Positions 27,805-36,983 are shown, counted from the stretch's first letter. The stretch: 47,414 nucleotides of DNA from Catellatospora coxensis (GCF_016862635.1 NZ_BONI01000075.1:1-47414), one strand, 5' to 3'. Notes: generated by a model not told the origin, from the letters alone. Translations and numbers: made by a program.

Positions 27805-27891
27805 CGGCAGCTCGGGCCTGGCCGGGCGACGCTCCGTCGAGCAGCGCCGATGCCGCCCGGCGGCACGGAACAAGAACGGGCGGTCCCGCGG

Positions 27892-28911
27892 TCAGTGAGG
27901 CAGGAGCTCGCGCGGCTCGGCCGGGCGGTAGGCCAGCTCCTCGGCGGGGCGCAGCCGGTCGCGGAACCGGGCCAGGGCGCGGCGGGTCGCCAAGGTGCGG
28001 CGGGGGCCGTCGATGTGGGCGTAGTGCAGGTGGTGCACCCGGCCCGGACCGCGCCACCAGGGCGAGCCGTCCCCGGACAGCGGATAACCCAGCTCCTTCA
28101 GCCGGCCGCCGAGCTTCGCCTCGCACAACGTGATCTGCCACGGAGCCAGCCGCTCCCGCCAGCTGCCGACCCGCTCAGTGGTCACCGGCTCGTGGGTGAG
28201 GCGGTGCCAGCTCTTGCGGCTGGGCACGGCCACCTCGGCCAGCCGGGCAGGTTCGGCCATCGCCGGGTCGTACTCCTCGCCCAGGAACCGGCAGATCGCC
28301 CGCAGCTCCGGTTCCGGGTCGGCGACCAGGCGCTCGTACCGCACCTCGTGGTAGGAGTCCGCGGCCAGGGTCCGGCGGGCCAGCGCGGAGGAGTCCATCG
28401 CCCGCGCCCAGTCGGAGATCGCGTGGCACACGTCCTTGCCCTGCTGCCAGGGCGTCTCGCCGAGCGAGGCGACGCAGTCGCGCCCGTCGCGCACGATGTT
28501 GACGATCTGCGCGTCCGGGAACAGGCGCAGCAGCGGCCCGAGATTGTTCAGGTACGCCGGGCGCTTGTCACCCCAGCGCGGCCGGTCGAAGCGGCGGGCA
28601 TACGCGCGGAACACGATGCCGAGCGCCGAGCCGAGCGTCGGCGGCCCGCTCACGATCTCCTCGGTCACCGAGTCCGGGTCCAGGCCGAGGTCCGCGAAGG
28701 CGGTCTTCCCGCTCGTGATCCACTCGGCCAGGCCGCGCCGGTTGGCGGGTTCGCGCAGGTCGCCGAAGCTCGCCCGGTCGGTGTACGCCCCGAGCAGGAA
28801 ACGCGTCTCCGGCGGGATCGCGATCCGCGGGTGCGCGTGCAGCATGAGCTGAAGCATCGTGGTGCCCGACCGCGGGCACCCCACGACGAAGACCGGCCGC
28901 TCACTGCCCAC
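27892..28911 (-). CDS. PAPS-dependent sulfotransferase
   Basis: 339 residues. The 5'-phosphosulfate loop is at the N-terminus (FVVGCPRSGTTMLQLML, residues 8-24) and the 3'-phosphate motif is VRDGRDCVAS in the middle. It transfers sulfate from PAPS to an unknown hydroxyl or amine acceptor. No signal peptide or membrane anchor is seen, so it is likely cytoplasmic. GTG 28911 is preceded by GGAG. It is a single gene among carbohydrate genes with no sulfate-activation partner, so the acceptor could be a glycan, lipid or small molecule. The family is confident; the substrate is not. Confidence 0.85.
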   Translation of the reverse strand: MGSERPVFVVGCPRSGTTMLQLMLHAHPRIAIPPETRFLLGAYTDRASFGDLREPANRRGLAEWITSGKTAFADLGLDPDSVTEEIVSGPPTLGSALGIVFRAYARRFDRPRWGDKRPAYLNNLGPLLRLFPDAQIVNIVRDGRDCVASLGETPWQQGKDVCHAISDWARAMDSSALARRTLAADSYHEVRYERLVADPEPELRAICRFLGEEYDPAMAEPARLAEVAVPSRKSWHRLTHEPVTTERVGSWRERLAPWQITLCEAKLGGRLKELGYPLSGDGSPWWRGPGRVHHLHYAHIDGPRRTLATRRALARFRDRLRPAEELAYRPAEPRELLPH

Positions 28912-28925
28912 AGGTGGCTCCGTCC

Positions 28926-28957
28926 ATAAGGGTGTCTTTTCCGGAATACACCCTTAT
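28926..28957. repeat. Inverted repeat ATAAGGGTGT / ACACCCTTAT upstream of sulfotransferase
   Basis: Perfect 10-bp arms (28926-28935 and 28948-28957) with a 12-base spacer, 15 bases upstream of the sulfotransferase start. It may be an operator or leader hairpin. Its AT-rich sequence stands out in this GC-rich DNA. Confidence 0.55.
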
Positions 28958-29029
28958 TAACGACCCCCGCCCGACCCACGATGCGCACCGACACCACCGC
29001 CCACCCGCCCCACCCCCACCCGCCCCCGC

Positions 29030-29092
29030 CGCAACTCTTAAAAAGTTGCGCCTTCAGGGATGGCAGGAGGCCGCGACTCTTTAAGAGTTGCG
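29030..29092. repeat. Composite palindrome pair (CGCAACTCTT family)
   Basis: Two related 21-base palindromes, 29030-29050 (CGCAACTCTTAAAAAGTTGC plus G) and 29072-29092 (CGCGACTCTTTAAGAGTTGC plus G), are separated by 21 bases. A second pair with the same spacing is at 47362-47414, cut by the window end. It lies between the sulfotransferase start and the ROK gene end, outside any gene. Confidence 0.7.
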
Positions 29093-29125
29093 GCGGGAGG
29101 GGGCGGCGTGGGTGGGAGGACGGGG

Positions 29126-30346
29126 TCAGAGGCGGGGGAGGCGGCCGGCGTCGACGTGGTCGAGGACGGTGGCGGCGCCGCCGGTGGCGGCCGCGCCGTG
29201 GTCGAGGATGGAGGCGACCACCTGGGCGCCGCCCTGCTCGGGGCCGATGCGGCGGGCCGTCAGCTCTGCCTCGACCGGCGGCAGGAGCCAGGGGGCCAGG
29301 GGGACGAAGTAGCCGCCGAGCACGACGACCTCGGGGTCGAGCAGGTTGGCCAGGATGGAGACGCCCTGGCCCAGGGCCCGGCCCACCTCGTCCAGCGCCC
29401 GCAGGGCGGCGGGGTCGTTGCCGCGCGCTCGGCGTACCACCTCGTCGACCTCGGGTTGCAGGTCGGTGATGGCGCCGTCGCCGGCCACCTCGGGCAGCAC
29501 CCGCGCGATGATCGCGCTGATGCCCGCGATGGCCTCCAGGCAGCCGCGGCGGCCGCAGGCGCACGGCGGGCCCTGCGGGTCGATGGTGATGTGGCCGATC
29601 TCGCCGGGGAAGCCGCGGTGGCCGCGCAGCGGCCGGCCGTCGCTGATGATGCCCGCGCCGATGCCGACCTCGCCGGTCAGGTAGATCAGGTTCTGTGAGC
29701 CGGCGAACGCGCCGTAGCGCGATTCGGCCAGCACCGCGAGGTTGGCGTCGTTGTCGACGGCGACCGGGAAGCCGGGTTCGCCGAGCGCGCGGTTGACGAT
29801 GTCGCGCAGGTTGACGTCGTGCCAGCCGAGGTTGGGGGCCATGATGACGGCGCCGTCGGGGGAGACCAGGCCGGGCACGCCGACGGTCAGGCCGAGCACC
29901 CGGCGGTCCTCCTTGAGGACGCGGTTGACCGCGCGCCGGCCGAGCGCCGCGATCGCGGTCGCGGCCTGCGCGGGACTGGACGCCAGCCCGGCGAACGAGC
30001 GCCGCCAGGACAGCACCTGCTGCCCGGCCAGGTCGATCGCGACCGCCGTGAGGTAGTCGGCGTTGACCTCGATGCCGATCGCGGCGTACGGCGAGCCGTC
30101 GAGCACCAGCATGGTCGCCGGGCGGCCGATCCGGTGCTCGGTCAGCCCGGTCTCGCGCAGCAGCCGGCGCTCGATCAGGTCGGCGACGAGGCTGGACACG
30201 GTGGCCTTGTTGAGGCCGGTGGTGGCGGCGATCTCCGCGCGGGAGCATGGCGCGTGGCTGCGCACGTAACGCAGCACGACGGCCAGGTTCGTGGCCCTGA
30301 CATCGGCGAAGTCCGCCGGTTGAGGGCCGCGCTGCATCGTGATCAC
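29126..30346 (-). CDS. ROK-family transcriptional regulator, XylR-like
   Basis: 406 residues. N-terminal winged HTH (CSRAEIAATTGLNKATVSSL), then the ROK sugar-kinase-like domain (AIGIEVNADYLTAVAIDLAG; GEIGHITIDPQG) with the zinc motif CACGRRGC. The HTH marks a regulator rather than a kinase. It starts at GTG 30346 with GGAGG 7 bases before. It is divergent from the importer operon and near xylulokinase and alpha-xylosidase. A shared TTTGTTT-N12-AACTAA site occurs at the importer promoter and upstream of the GH31 gene, so it probably controls xylose or xyloside use. Confidence 0.88.
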   Translation of the reverse strand: MITMQRGPQPADFADVRATNLAVVLRYVRSHAPCSRAEIAATTGLNKATVSSLVADLIERRLLRETGLTEHRIGRPATMLVLDGSPYAAIGIEVNADYLTAVAIDLAGQQVLSWRRSFAGLASSPAQAATAIAALGRRAVNRVLKEDRRVLGLTVGVPGLVSPDGAVIMAPNLGWHDVNLRDIVNRALGEPGFPVAVDNDANLAVLAESRYGAFAGSQNLIYLTGEVGIGAGIISDGRPLRGHRGFPGEIGHITIDPQGPPCACGRRGCLEAIAGISAIIARVLPEVAGDGAITDLQPEVDEVVRRARGNDPAALRALDEVGRALGQGVSILANLLDPEVVVLGGYFVPLAPWLLPPVEAELTARRIGPEQGGAQVVASILDHGAAATGGAATVLDHVDAGRLPRL

Positions 30347-30428
30347 CGTCTGCCCTCCGGTGTGGCTGCACTGGTCGCCCCATCATGCCGTATGGAGCCG
30401 TCGGTGAGCATCGCCGCCGACCCAGGCG

Positions 30429-30442
30429 TGGGAACGCTCCCT
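30429..30442. promoter_or_regulatory. CebR-like operator (TGGGAACGCTCCCT)
   Basis: Two mismatches to TGGGAGCGCTCCCA. It ends exactly where the predicted -35 box of the importer operon begins, so a CebR-type repressor could hinder this promoter, linking the second importer to cellulose signals. Confidence 0.55.
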
Positions 30443-30470
30443 TGTGGTCGCTCTGACCTTCGGCTAGTTT
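30442..30470 (+). promoter_or_regulatory. Promoter of the second importer operon
   Basis: TTGTGG (30442-30447), 17 bases, TAGTTT (30465-30470). The -10 box overlaps the ROK-type operator, and the leader to GTG 30567 is about 90 bases. The hexamers are moderate matches; position and operators support the call. Confidence 0.5.
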
Positions 30471-30494
30471 GTTTAGTCGAAAGCCGAACTAACT
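30466..30494. promoter_or_regulatory. ROK-type operator (TTTGTTT-N12-AACTAA), importer copy
   Basis: Imperfect inverted repeat AGTTTGTT (30466-30473) and AACTAACT (30487-30494). The same TTTGTTT-N12-AACTAA pattern occurs at 39386-39410 on the other strand. It overlaps the -10 box, a repressing position. Confidence 0.65.
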
Positions 30495-30566
30495 GTACCT
30501 CGTAACCGCTCCATGAACACCCCTTTCCCTGATCCTGAGCTTGACAAATGACGAAGGGAGCACGCC

Positions 30567-32237
30567 GTGGACAACCCCCTCGCGGGCGCGGCGGCGAACC
30601 GCCGATCGTTCCTGAGCCTGCTCGGCCTGGGCGCGATCGCCGTCGCGGGCAGCGGCACGCTCGTCGCCTGCGGTGAGAAGGCGGCGGACGAGGGCACGAC
30701 GCAGCAGCTGGACAAGCTGCAGGCGGTCCTGCCCAAGTACCAGCCGCTGGAGCTGGTGCAGCCGGACATCAAGGGCGTCTCGCCGGTCGCCAACGGCTTC
30801 ACCAAGTACCCGTCCTCGCTGGTCGACGCGATCACCGAGAAGCCCGGCCGGGGCAGCACCATCACCACGATGACGCCGTACTGGGGGCAGGTGCCCGCCG
30901 GACCGGGGCAGAACGCCTACCTCGACGCGATCAACGCGGAGCTGGGCGCCGTGGTCACCCCGGGCATCCAGGACGGCAACACGTACGCCGACAAGCTGAA
31001 CGCGATCCTGCCCGCCCGGGACATCCCGGACGTGCTCTGCATCCCGGGCTGGGAGATCAGCAAGATCCCCAACTTCTCCGAGGCGGCCAAGGCGCTGTTC
31101 GAGGACCTGACCGACCACCTGGCCGGGGACAAGGTCAAGCCGTACCAGATGCTGGCCAGCCTGCCGACCGTGGCCTGGAGCAACGCCGTCTGGAACGAGC
31201 GGCTGATGGCGGTGCCGTGGCCGACCGACGGCCCGTACCCGTGGGCGCTGTTCTACCGCAAGGACCTCGTCGACGCCGCGGGTGTGGCGATCCCGAAGAC
31301 CGCCCAGGAGCTGTACGACTTCGGCAAGAAGATGACCAACCCCGGCAAGGGCGTCTGGGCGTTCAACGACGTCCAGGCCATGGTGGAGATGATCTTCCGG
31401 GTGCCGAACTCCAAGGACGGCTGGGGCTCCAAGAACGGCAAGGTCCAGTTCAAGTACGAGACCGACGAGTTCAAGGCCGCCCTGGAGTTCATGGCCAAGC
31501 TGTACAAGGACGGTCTGATCCACCCCGAGGTCGTGGCCAGCAAGGGCGCGGACGCCAAGCTGCTGTTCTCCGGCGGCAAGATCGCGATGATCCAGGACGG
31601 CGTGGGCGCGTGGCTCGGCATGCAGGCCGAGCAGCAGAAGGTCACCGCCGGCTTCAACATGCAGCCGGTGCCGTTCTTCGCCGCCGACGGCGGCGCACCG
31701 CTGGTCTGGGGCTCGCCTGACCCGGTCTTCTACACCTTCGTCAAGAAGGGCCTGGGCAAGGAGAAGACCGAGGAGATCCTGCGCATCCTCAACTTCGTCG
31801 CCTCCCCGCTCGGCACCAAGGAGTTCGAGCTCATCGAGTACGGCGTCGAGGGCAAGCACTTCACCAAGGGCGCCGACGGCTGGCCGGCCGGCACCGACCT
31901 GCAGGGCAAGGAGAAGGCCGACCAGTTCCGCTTCATCGCCGGCACCGCCCCCACGATCAAGTACGACGCACGGGTTCCCAACTACGTGACCGATCTGATC
32001 AACTGGGAGAACGCCGCGGTCAAGCACCTCGAAGTCGACCCGTGGCTGGGCATGAAGCTCGAGATGCCGGCGGAGTACGTGAAGGTCAAGCAGCCGACCG
32101 AGGACAAGGTCAAGGACATCGCCCGCGGACGGCGTCCGCTGTCCGACCTGGACGTGGTGCTCAAGGAGTGGCGCGACGGGGGCGGCGAGGTCGGCCGCGC
32201 GCACCTGGCGAAGGCGCTGAGCGACGCCGGTCGATGA
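30567..32237 (+). CDS. Sugar-binding lipoprotein of second CUT1 importer
   Basis: 556 residues, longer than usual (about 430), like the LipO/LplA-type binding proteins that pair with LplB-type permeases. N-terminus: twin-arginine-like NRRSFLSLLGLG, then the lipobox LVAC with Cys near 35. GTG 30567 is preceded by AAGGGAG. It should bind an oligosaccharide at the cell surface. Flanking ROK, GH31, GH42 and xylulokinase genes suggest xylose-containing oligosaccharides; the substrate is inference. Confidence 0.9.
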   Translation: MDNPLAGAAANRRSFLSLLGLGAIAVAGSGTLVACGEKAADEGTTQQLDKLQAVLPKYQPLELVQPDIKGVSPVANGFTKYPSSLVDAITEKPGRGSTITTMTPYWGQVPAGPGQNAYLDAINAELGAVVTPGIQDGNTYADKLNAILPARDIPDVLCIPGWEISKIPNFSEAAKALFEDLTDHLAGDKVKPYQMLASLPTVAWSNAVWNERLMAVPWPTDGPYPWALFYRKDLVDAAGVAIPKTAQELYDFGKKMTNPGKGVWAFNDVQAMVEMIFRVPNSKDGWGSKNGKVQFKYETDEFKAALEFMAKLYKDGLIHPEVVASKGADAKLLFSGGKIAMIQDGVGAWLGMQAEQQKVTAGFNMQPVPFFAADGGAPLVWGSPDPVFYTFVKKGLGKEKTEEILRILNFVASPLGTKEFELIEYGVEGKHFTKGADGWPAGTDLQGKEKADQFRFIAGTAPTIKYDARVPNYVTDLINWENAAVKHLEVDPWLGMKLEMPAEYVKVKQPTEDKVKDIARGRRPLSDLDVVLKEWRDGGGEVGRAHLAKALSDAGR

Positions 32238-32250
32238 ACAGGGAGTCGCT

Positions 32251-33327
32251 GTGAAAGGCACCACCGACGCCGGTGGGCAGTCCCCGGCGGTCCGTCTTCA
32301 GGACGGGCCGCCGGAGCCGCCCACCGGTCCAGTGGCCGGGTCTTCGGCGGCCCGGCCACTTCCCGCGCCCGCGGACGGCGCGCCGCCCACCCGGCGGCGG
32401 GCCTCGTTCGGCGCGCGCTGGCGGCGGGACTGGCCGTTGCTGCTGATGGCGCTGCCCGCCGTACTGCTGCTGGTGGTCTTCCACTACGTGCCGACGCTCG
32501 GCAACGTGGTGGCGTTCAAGGACTACGACCAGTGGTCCGGCGACACCGCCATCGAGGCGATCCTCAACAGCCGCTGGATCGGCTTCACCAACTTCGCGGA
32601 GCTGTTCGCCGACTCCCAGTTCTGGGACGCGCTGCGCAACACGCTGCTGATCACCACGTTCCAGCTGGTCTTCTTCTTCCCGCTGCCGATCGCGCTGGCG
32701 ATCCTGCTCAACAGCGTGGTGTCGACGCGGCTGCGCGGCTTCGTGCAGACCGTGGTGTACCTGCCGCACTTCTTCAGCTGGGTGCTCGTCATCACGTTCT
32801 TCCTGCAGATGCTCGGCGGCTCCGGCCTGCTGGCCCAGGTGCTGCGGGACAACGGGCTGGAACCGTGGGACGTCATGACCAATCCCGACACGTTCATCCT
32901 GCTGGTCAGCTCGGAGTCGCTGTGGAAGGACGTCGGCTGGGGGACCATCATCTTCCTGGCCGCGCTCACCGCGATCGACCAGAGCCTGTACGAGGCGGCC
33001 GCCTCCGACGGGGCCAACCGGTGGCGGCGGCTGTGGCACGTCACCCTGCCCGGCCTGCGTCCCGTCGTGGTGCTGCTGCTGATCCTGCAGCTGGGCAACG
33101 CGCTGTCGGTCGGCTTCGAGCAGTTCATCCTGCAGCGTGACGCGGTCGGCCGGCAGGCCGCCGAGGTGCTCGACACCTACGTGTACCACCTCGGCCTGCT
33201 CACCCAGGACTACGGCGTCGGCGCCGCGGCCGGGCTGTTCAAGGCCGTCATCGGCCTGATCCTGATCCTGGTCGCGAACCGGGTCGCCCGCCGCTTCGGC
33301 GAGGAGGGGGTGTTCGTCCGGTCATGA
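32251..33327 (+). CDS. ABC transporter permease (LplB type)
   Basis: 358 residues: a long cytoplasmic N-terminus rich in Pro and Arg (about 1-60), then six membrane helices from LLLMALPAVLLLVVFHYVPT, with the EAA loop LYEAAASDGANRWRRLWHVT. GTG 32251 has GGGAG before it, 13 bases after the binding-protein stop, so the genes form one operon. It forms the channel with the next permease. Confidence 0.9.
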   Translation: MKGTTDAGGQSPAVRLQDGPPEPPTGPVAGSSAARPLPAPADGAPPTRRRASFGARWRRDWPLLLMALPAVLLLVVFHYVPTLGNVVAFKDYDQWSGDTAIEAILNSRWIGFTNFAELFADSQFWDALRNTLLITTFQLVFFFPLPIALAILLNSVVSTRLRGFVQTVVYLPHFFSWVLVITFFLQMLGGSGLLAQVLRDNGLEPWDVMTNPDTFILLVSSESLWKDVGWGTIIFLAALTAIDQSLYEAAASDGANRWRRLWHVTLPGLRPVVVLLLILQLGNALSVGFEQFILQRDAVGRQAAEVLDTYVYHLGLLTQDYGVGAAAGLFKAVIGLILILVANRVARRFGEEGVFVRS

Positions 33328-33382
33328 GCGAGCGAATCGGATGGCCCGACGATGCCGCCGACGAGCACAGCGAGGAGAAGGC

Positions 33383-34315
33383 ATGACTGTCGTCACTCCG
33401 GCCATGAGGTCCCGTCGGCGACGCGCCCAGCGGCCCGCCTGGGAGGAGCCGCCCACGATCGCGGGGCGGATCGGCAAGGGCGTGCTGCTCACCGCTGTCG
33501 TGCTGGCCGTGCTGATCCCGATGTGGTCGGTGATCGTGACCAGCTTCTCGTCGCAGAAGGCGATCGCCGACGCGGGCGGCATGGTGTTCCTCCCGCGCGA
33601 CTTCGACATCTCCGCGTACGTCCTGATCTTCACCCGGGGCGAGGTGTCGCAGGCGGTCTGGAACAGCATGTTCGTCACCGTCGTCGGCACCACCCTCAGC
33701 GTGCTCTGCACCGTGCTCGCCGCGTACGGCCTGTCCCGGCCCGGCAGCCTCTGGCACCGCCCGCTGCTGATGTTCTTCCTGATCACGTTCCTGATCGGGC
33801 CGGGCCTGGTGCCGACCTACGTGGTGGTGACCAGCCTCGGGCTCAAGGACTCGCACTGGGCGCTGATCCTGCCCGCCGCCGTGAACGCGTTCAACCTGAT
33901 GGTGGTACGCCAGTTCTTCATGGGCATCCCGGCGGAACTGCTCGACAGCGCCCGGATCGACGGCGCCGGCGAGTGGACCATCCTCACCCGCATCGTGCTG
34001 CCCCTGTCCAAGGCCGTGGTGGCCGTGGTGGGCCTGTTCTACGCGGTCGGCTACTGGAACATCTACTTCAACGCGGTCCTGTACCTCAACGACGCCGACG
34101 ACCGGGTGGTCCAGCAGGTGCTGCAGGCGTACATCATCGCCGGCCAGAGCCCCGCCGGCATCGGCTCCCCACCCGCCCTCGGCTTCAACGCCCCACCCAG
34201 CCTGGCCGTCAAGATGGCCGTGGTCGTGGTGGTCCTCATCCCCGTGGTCGCCGTATACCCCTTCATCCAGCGCCACTTCACCAAGGGCGTCATCACCGGC
34301 GCCCTCAAGGGCTGA
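33383..34315 (+). CDS. ABC transporter permease (MalG/LplC type)
   Basis: 310 residues, six membrane helices (first GVLLTAVVLAVLIPMWSVIV), EAA loop ELLDSARIDGAGEWTILTRI. ATG 33383 has GAGGAGA upstream; an in-frame upstream start at 33341 adds an Arg-rich extension without a ribosome site. Last gene of the importer operon; no ATPase follows. It ends in GVITGALKG, as typical for the family. Confidence 0.9.
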   Translation: MTVVTPAMRSRRRRAQRPAWEEPPTIAGRIGKGVLLTAVVLAVLIPMWSVIVTSFSSQKAIADAGGMVFLPRDFDISAYVLIFTRGEVSQAVWNSMFVTVVGTTLSVLCTVLAAYGLSRPGSLWHRPLLMFFLITFLIGPGLVPTYVVVTSLGLKDSHWALILPAAVNAFNLMVVRQFFMGIPAELLDSARIDGAGEWTILTRIVLPLSKAVVAVVGLFYAVGYWNIYFNAVLYLNDADDRVVQQVLQAYIIAGQSPAGIGSPPALGFNAPPSLAVKMAVVVVVLIPVVAVYPFIQRHFTKGVITGALKG

Positions 34316-34397
34316 CCCGTCGCGGCGGCTGCCGCGACCCCCAGACTGATCGCCGCGGCTCTCCCTTCGCCGCGGCGATCTCCCCACCCCCCACCCG

Positions 34398-34490
34398 CCT
34401 AGATCGCGACGATCTTGCGTGGGCTGTGGGTACGACACGCCCATATGGGGTATAGCGCCAACAGTTCGCGCAAGATCGTCGCGATCTAGG
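34398..34490. repeat. 22-bp perfect inverted repeat in convergent gap
   Basis: Arms 34398-34419 and 34469-34490 are perfectly complementary over 22 bp (core GATCGCGACGATCTTGCG) with a 49-base interior. It lies between the end of the rightward permease gene and the end of the leftward hydrolase gene, so it may work as a two-way terminator. A weaker relative is at 41552-41600. Confidence 0.75.
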
Positions 34491-34522
34491 GGGCGGGTGG
34501 GGTGGGGTGGGGGTGGGGTGGG

Positions 34523-35287
34523 TTAGGCGAGGAAGGAGGCGATGGCGGCGGCGAACTCGGGGTTGCGGACCACGGTGAGGTGGTCGCCGGCCAGGACCTT
34601 CCAGCGGGCGTCGGGGAGGGCGGCGGCGAGGACCTCGGGGCGGGTTGCCAGCCAGTCGTCTGTGCCGGCGAGGACCAGGGTGGGGATCGTGATGCGGTCC
34701 AGGGCGATCGGGGTGCGGTGGCCTGCCTCGGCCTGGGCGGCGAGGGCCCGGCGGTCCGCGCCGGAGGCGTCGGCGAACAGGCGGAAACCCATCACCTTCT
34801 CGTCGGTAATGGTGCTCGGGTCGTCGGTGAGCAGGCCGTCGATCAGTGCGCGGCCGGGCAGGGCGGCGCGGTCCACACCGCCTTGCTCCACCGCGCCCGC
34901 GCCGATGCCGCCGGTGACCAGCCGCCGGATGCGGTGGTCGGCGGCGGCGGTGAGCAGGGCGACGACCCCGCCCATGGAGTAGCCGACCAGGTCCACCTGT
35001 GCCAGGCCGAGCAGGTCGAAGAGGGCGGCCAGGTCTCGGGCCATCTTGTCCTCGCCGTACCGGGCGGGGTCGTGGGGCTTCTCGGACGCGCCGTGGCCGC
35101 GGGCGTCGATCGCGATGACGTGGCGGCCCGCGCCGACCAGCGCGTCGACGACGCCGGGGGCCTTCCAGTTGGCGGCCGCGGAGGTGCTGAACCCGTGGTG
35201 CAGCACCACGGGCGGCAGGGCGGCGGTGGGTTCGCCCCAGGTGTGGTACGCCAGGATGGTGCCGTCGAAGGACGGGAAGGTCTGCAT
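34523..35287 (-). CDS. Alpha/beta-fold hydrolase
   Basis: 254 residues. Nucleophile elbow GYSMGG, oxyanion region LHHGFSTS, acid in LAGTDDWLATRP and catalytic His in AGDHLTVVRNPEF, the standard triad order. The protein lacks a signal peptide. GGAGAG precedes ATG 35287. Substrate unknown: it could be an esterase removing acyl groups from imported sugars, or unrelated housekeeping. It is convergent to the importer and codirectional with xylulokinase, but 308 bases away. Confidence 0.85.
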   Translation of the reverse strand: MQTFPSFDGTILAYHTWGEPTAALPPVVLHHGFSTSAAANWKAPGVVDALVGAGRHVIAIDARGHGASEKPHDPARYGEDKMARDLAALFDLLGLAQVDLVGYSMGGVVALLTAAADHRIRRLVTGGIGAGAVEQGGVDRAALPGRALIDGLLTDDPSTITDEKVMGFRLFADASGADRRALAAQAEAGHRTPIALDRITIPTLVLAGTDDWLATRPEVLAAALPDARWKVLAGDHLTVVRNPEFAAAIASFLA

Positions 35288-35595
35288 GCGGCTCTCCGAT
35301 CAGGTCAGGGCTCGGAGCCGCCGCACCCGGCCGGGCATGCCACCGGGGCACGCGAGGCCAGGGCGCACGGTGCCGGCGGCTACTTGATCAGTTTGCGTAC
35401 CGACCCGTCGCCGCGGCATCGGCGATTTCACCGGTCCACGGCGGGCCTGCCCACCGGGCCCGCGACGGACCGCGGCCTGCTTCGCCGGTATCCGGGCCGA
35501 CGCCGGGCACGCGGCCCTGACCTATGCCGTAGTGGCCGTGGTGTTAAGAAGGGCACCTTCTGCAACGCGGAGCGTTGTAGAAGGTGCCCTTCCTT
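35288..35595. other. 308-base intergenic region upstream of the hydrolase
   Basis: No gene that I can support. The right end holds the GGGCACCTTC palindrome (35546-35594), which probably ends the leftward xylulokinase transcript. I see no convincing promoter for the hydrolase in the rest. Confidence 0.5.
35546..35594. repeat. GGGCACCTTC palindrome, copy 2 (likely terminator)
   Basis: Stem of about 20 bp: outer GAAGGGCACCTTCT / AGAAGGTGCCCTTC and inner CAACGC / GCGTTG (35563-35568, 35572-35577) with loop GGA. It adjoins the stop codon of the leftward xylulokinase gene. Outer arms match copies at 16172 and 40601. Confidence 0.75.
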
Positions 35596-36978
35596 TCAGA
35601 GGGTGAGGTCGCGGGCTTCGGCGTAGCGGGCGCGGAGGGCGGGGACGGGGGCGGCTTCGAAGGACTCCAGGCCGTCGAGGGCCCAGGTGGGGGCGGCCCC
35701 GGTGGCGATCCAGGCGGCCTGGCGGGCGGCGCCGTCGGCGACGTACTCGCCGGGCGGGGGGACGACGACGGGGCAGCCGAAGACGGACGGGGCGATGCGG
35801 CGCACCGCCTCGGACTTCGCGCCGCCGCCGACCAGGACCACCCGGTTGACGGTCGCGCCCTGGCCGCGCAGGGCGTCGAGGCCGTCGGCGAGCGCGCAGA
35901 GCATGCCTTCGACGGCGGCGCGGGCCAGGTGGGCGGGGGTGGACGTGCCCAGGGTGAGGCCGTGCAGGGAGCCGGTCGCGTCGGGCTTGTTGGGGGTGCG
36001 CTCGCCCTCCAGGTACGGGACGAGCACGAGGCCGTCGCTGCCGGCGGGGGCGGCCAGGGCCAGCCGGGACAGTTCGGCGTGGTCGACGCCGAGCATGGTC
36101 GCGGCGGCGTCGAGCACCCGGGCGGCGTTGAGCGTGCAGACCAGGGGCAGGTAATGGCCGGTGGCGTCGGCGAACCCGGCGACCGTGCCGGTGTCGTCGG
36201 CGGCGGGGACCGTCGCGACGCTGAACACGGTGCCGGAGGTGCCGATGGAGACGATCACGTCGCCCGGCTGCGCGCCGACGCCGAGCGCTGCGGCGGCGTT
36301 GTCACCCGCGCCGGGGCCGAGCAGGACACCGCCCGGGGTGCGACCGGGCGAGCCGTCGGGGCCAAGCACGGTGGGCAGCAGCAGGTCCCGGCCGAAGGCC
36401 AGCTTGAGCAGGTCGCGGCGGTACTCGCCGGTGCTCGGCGACCAGTAGCCGGTGCCGGAGGCGTCGCTGCGGTCGGTGGCCAGCGCGGACAGGTCACCGG
36501 TGCCGCCCAGTCGCCAGGTCAGCCAGTCGTGCGGCAGGCAGACGGCGGCCGTACGGGCGGCGTTGTCCGGTTCGTGCCGGGCCAGCCAGCGCAGCTTCGT
36601 CACGGTGAACGAGGCGACCGGCACGCTGCCGACCGCGTCCGCCCAAGCCCGCCCGCCGCCGAGCTCGGCGACCAGGTCGGTGGCCGCCTGTGCGGAGCGG
36701 GTGTCGTTCCACAGCAGCGCGTCGCGGACGACCTGGCCGTCGGCGTCGAGGCAGACCATGCCGTGCTGCTGGCCGCCGACCGAGACGGCGGCGACGTCGT
36801 CGAGCCCGCCCGCCTCGCCGAGCGCCGTCTGCAGGGCCTGCCACCAGGCGTCGGGCGGGCAGGACGTGCCGTCGGGGTGGCTCGCCCGCCCCTGGCGGAC
36901 CAGCGCGCCGGTGTCGGCGTCGCGGACCACCACCTTGCACGATTGGGTGGAGGAGTCGATGCCGGCGACGAGTGCCAT
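35596..36978 (-). CDS. xylB: Xylulokinase
   Basis: 460 residues, the usual length (about 480). FGGY-family motifs: N-terminal [28 protein letters not shown] (a xylulokinase signature), LLWNDTRSA, and the ATP-binding [14 protein letters not shown]. It phosphorylates D-xylulose to xylulose 5-phosphate. GGAGA lies within the end of the GH31 gene, which ends 5 bases upstream, so the two form an operon. No xylose isomerase is in the window, so xylA must be elsewhere. Confidence 0.95.
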   Translation of the reverse strand: MALVAGIDSSTQSCKVVVRDADTGALVRQGRASHPDGTSCPPDAWWQALQTALGEAGGLDDVAAVSVGGQQHGMVCLDADGQVVRDALLWNDTRSAQAATDLVAELGGGRAWADAVGSVPVASFTVTKLRWLARHEPDNAARTAAVCLPHDWLTWRLGGTGDLSALATDRSDASGTGYWSPSTGEYRRDLLKLAFGRDLLLPTVLGPDGSPGRTPGGVLLGPGAGDNAAAALGVGAQPGDVIVSIGTSGTVFSVATVPAADDTGTVAGFADATGHYLPLVCTLNAARVLDAAATMLGVDHAELSRLALAAPAGSDGLVLVPYLEGERTPNKPDATGSLHGLTLGTSTPAHLARAAVEGMLCALADGLDALRGQGATVNRVVLVGGGAKSEAVRRIAPSVFGCPVVVPPPGEYVADGAARQAAWIATGAAPTWALDGLESFEAAPVPALRARYAEARDLTL

Positions 36979-36983
36979 GGGGT

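Larger units (their letters stand above)
27569..27891. other. 323-base intergenic region with three operator-like palindromes
   Basis: The region holds no gene I can support. It contains two GTCGAAGCGCTTCGAC palindromes, one CebR-like site, and a possible leftward promoter TTGACG (27791-27786), 18 bases, TAAATC (27767-27762), which would give a leader of nearly 190 bases for the GH3 gene. The sulfotransferase gene ends at its right edge. Confidence 0.5.

Noticed and set aside
29126-30346. ROK protein as a sugar kinase
   Set aside because: The N-terminal winged helix-turn-helix marks the regulator branch; the operator-like sites nearby also support regulation.
30541-30566. TTGACA at 30541 as the importer promoter
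   Set aside because: A -10 box at the proper distance would fall at the GTG start codon (30567) without a matching sequence, and the gene has a normal ribosome site that needs a leader.
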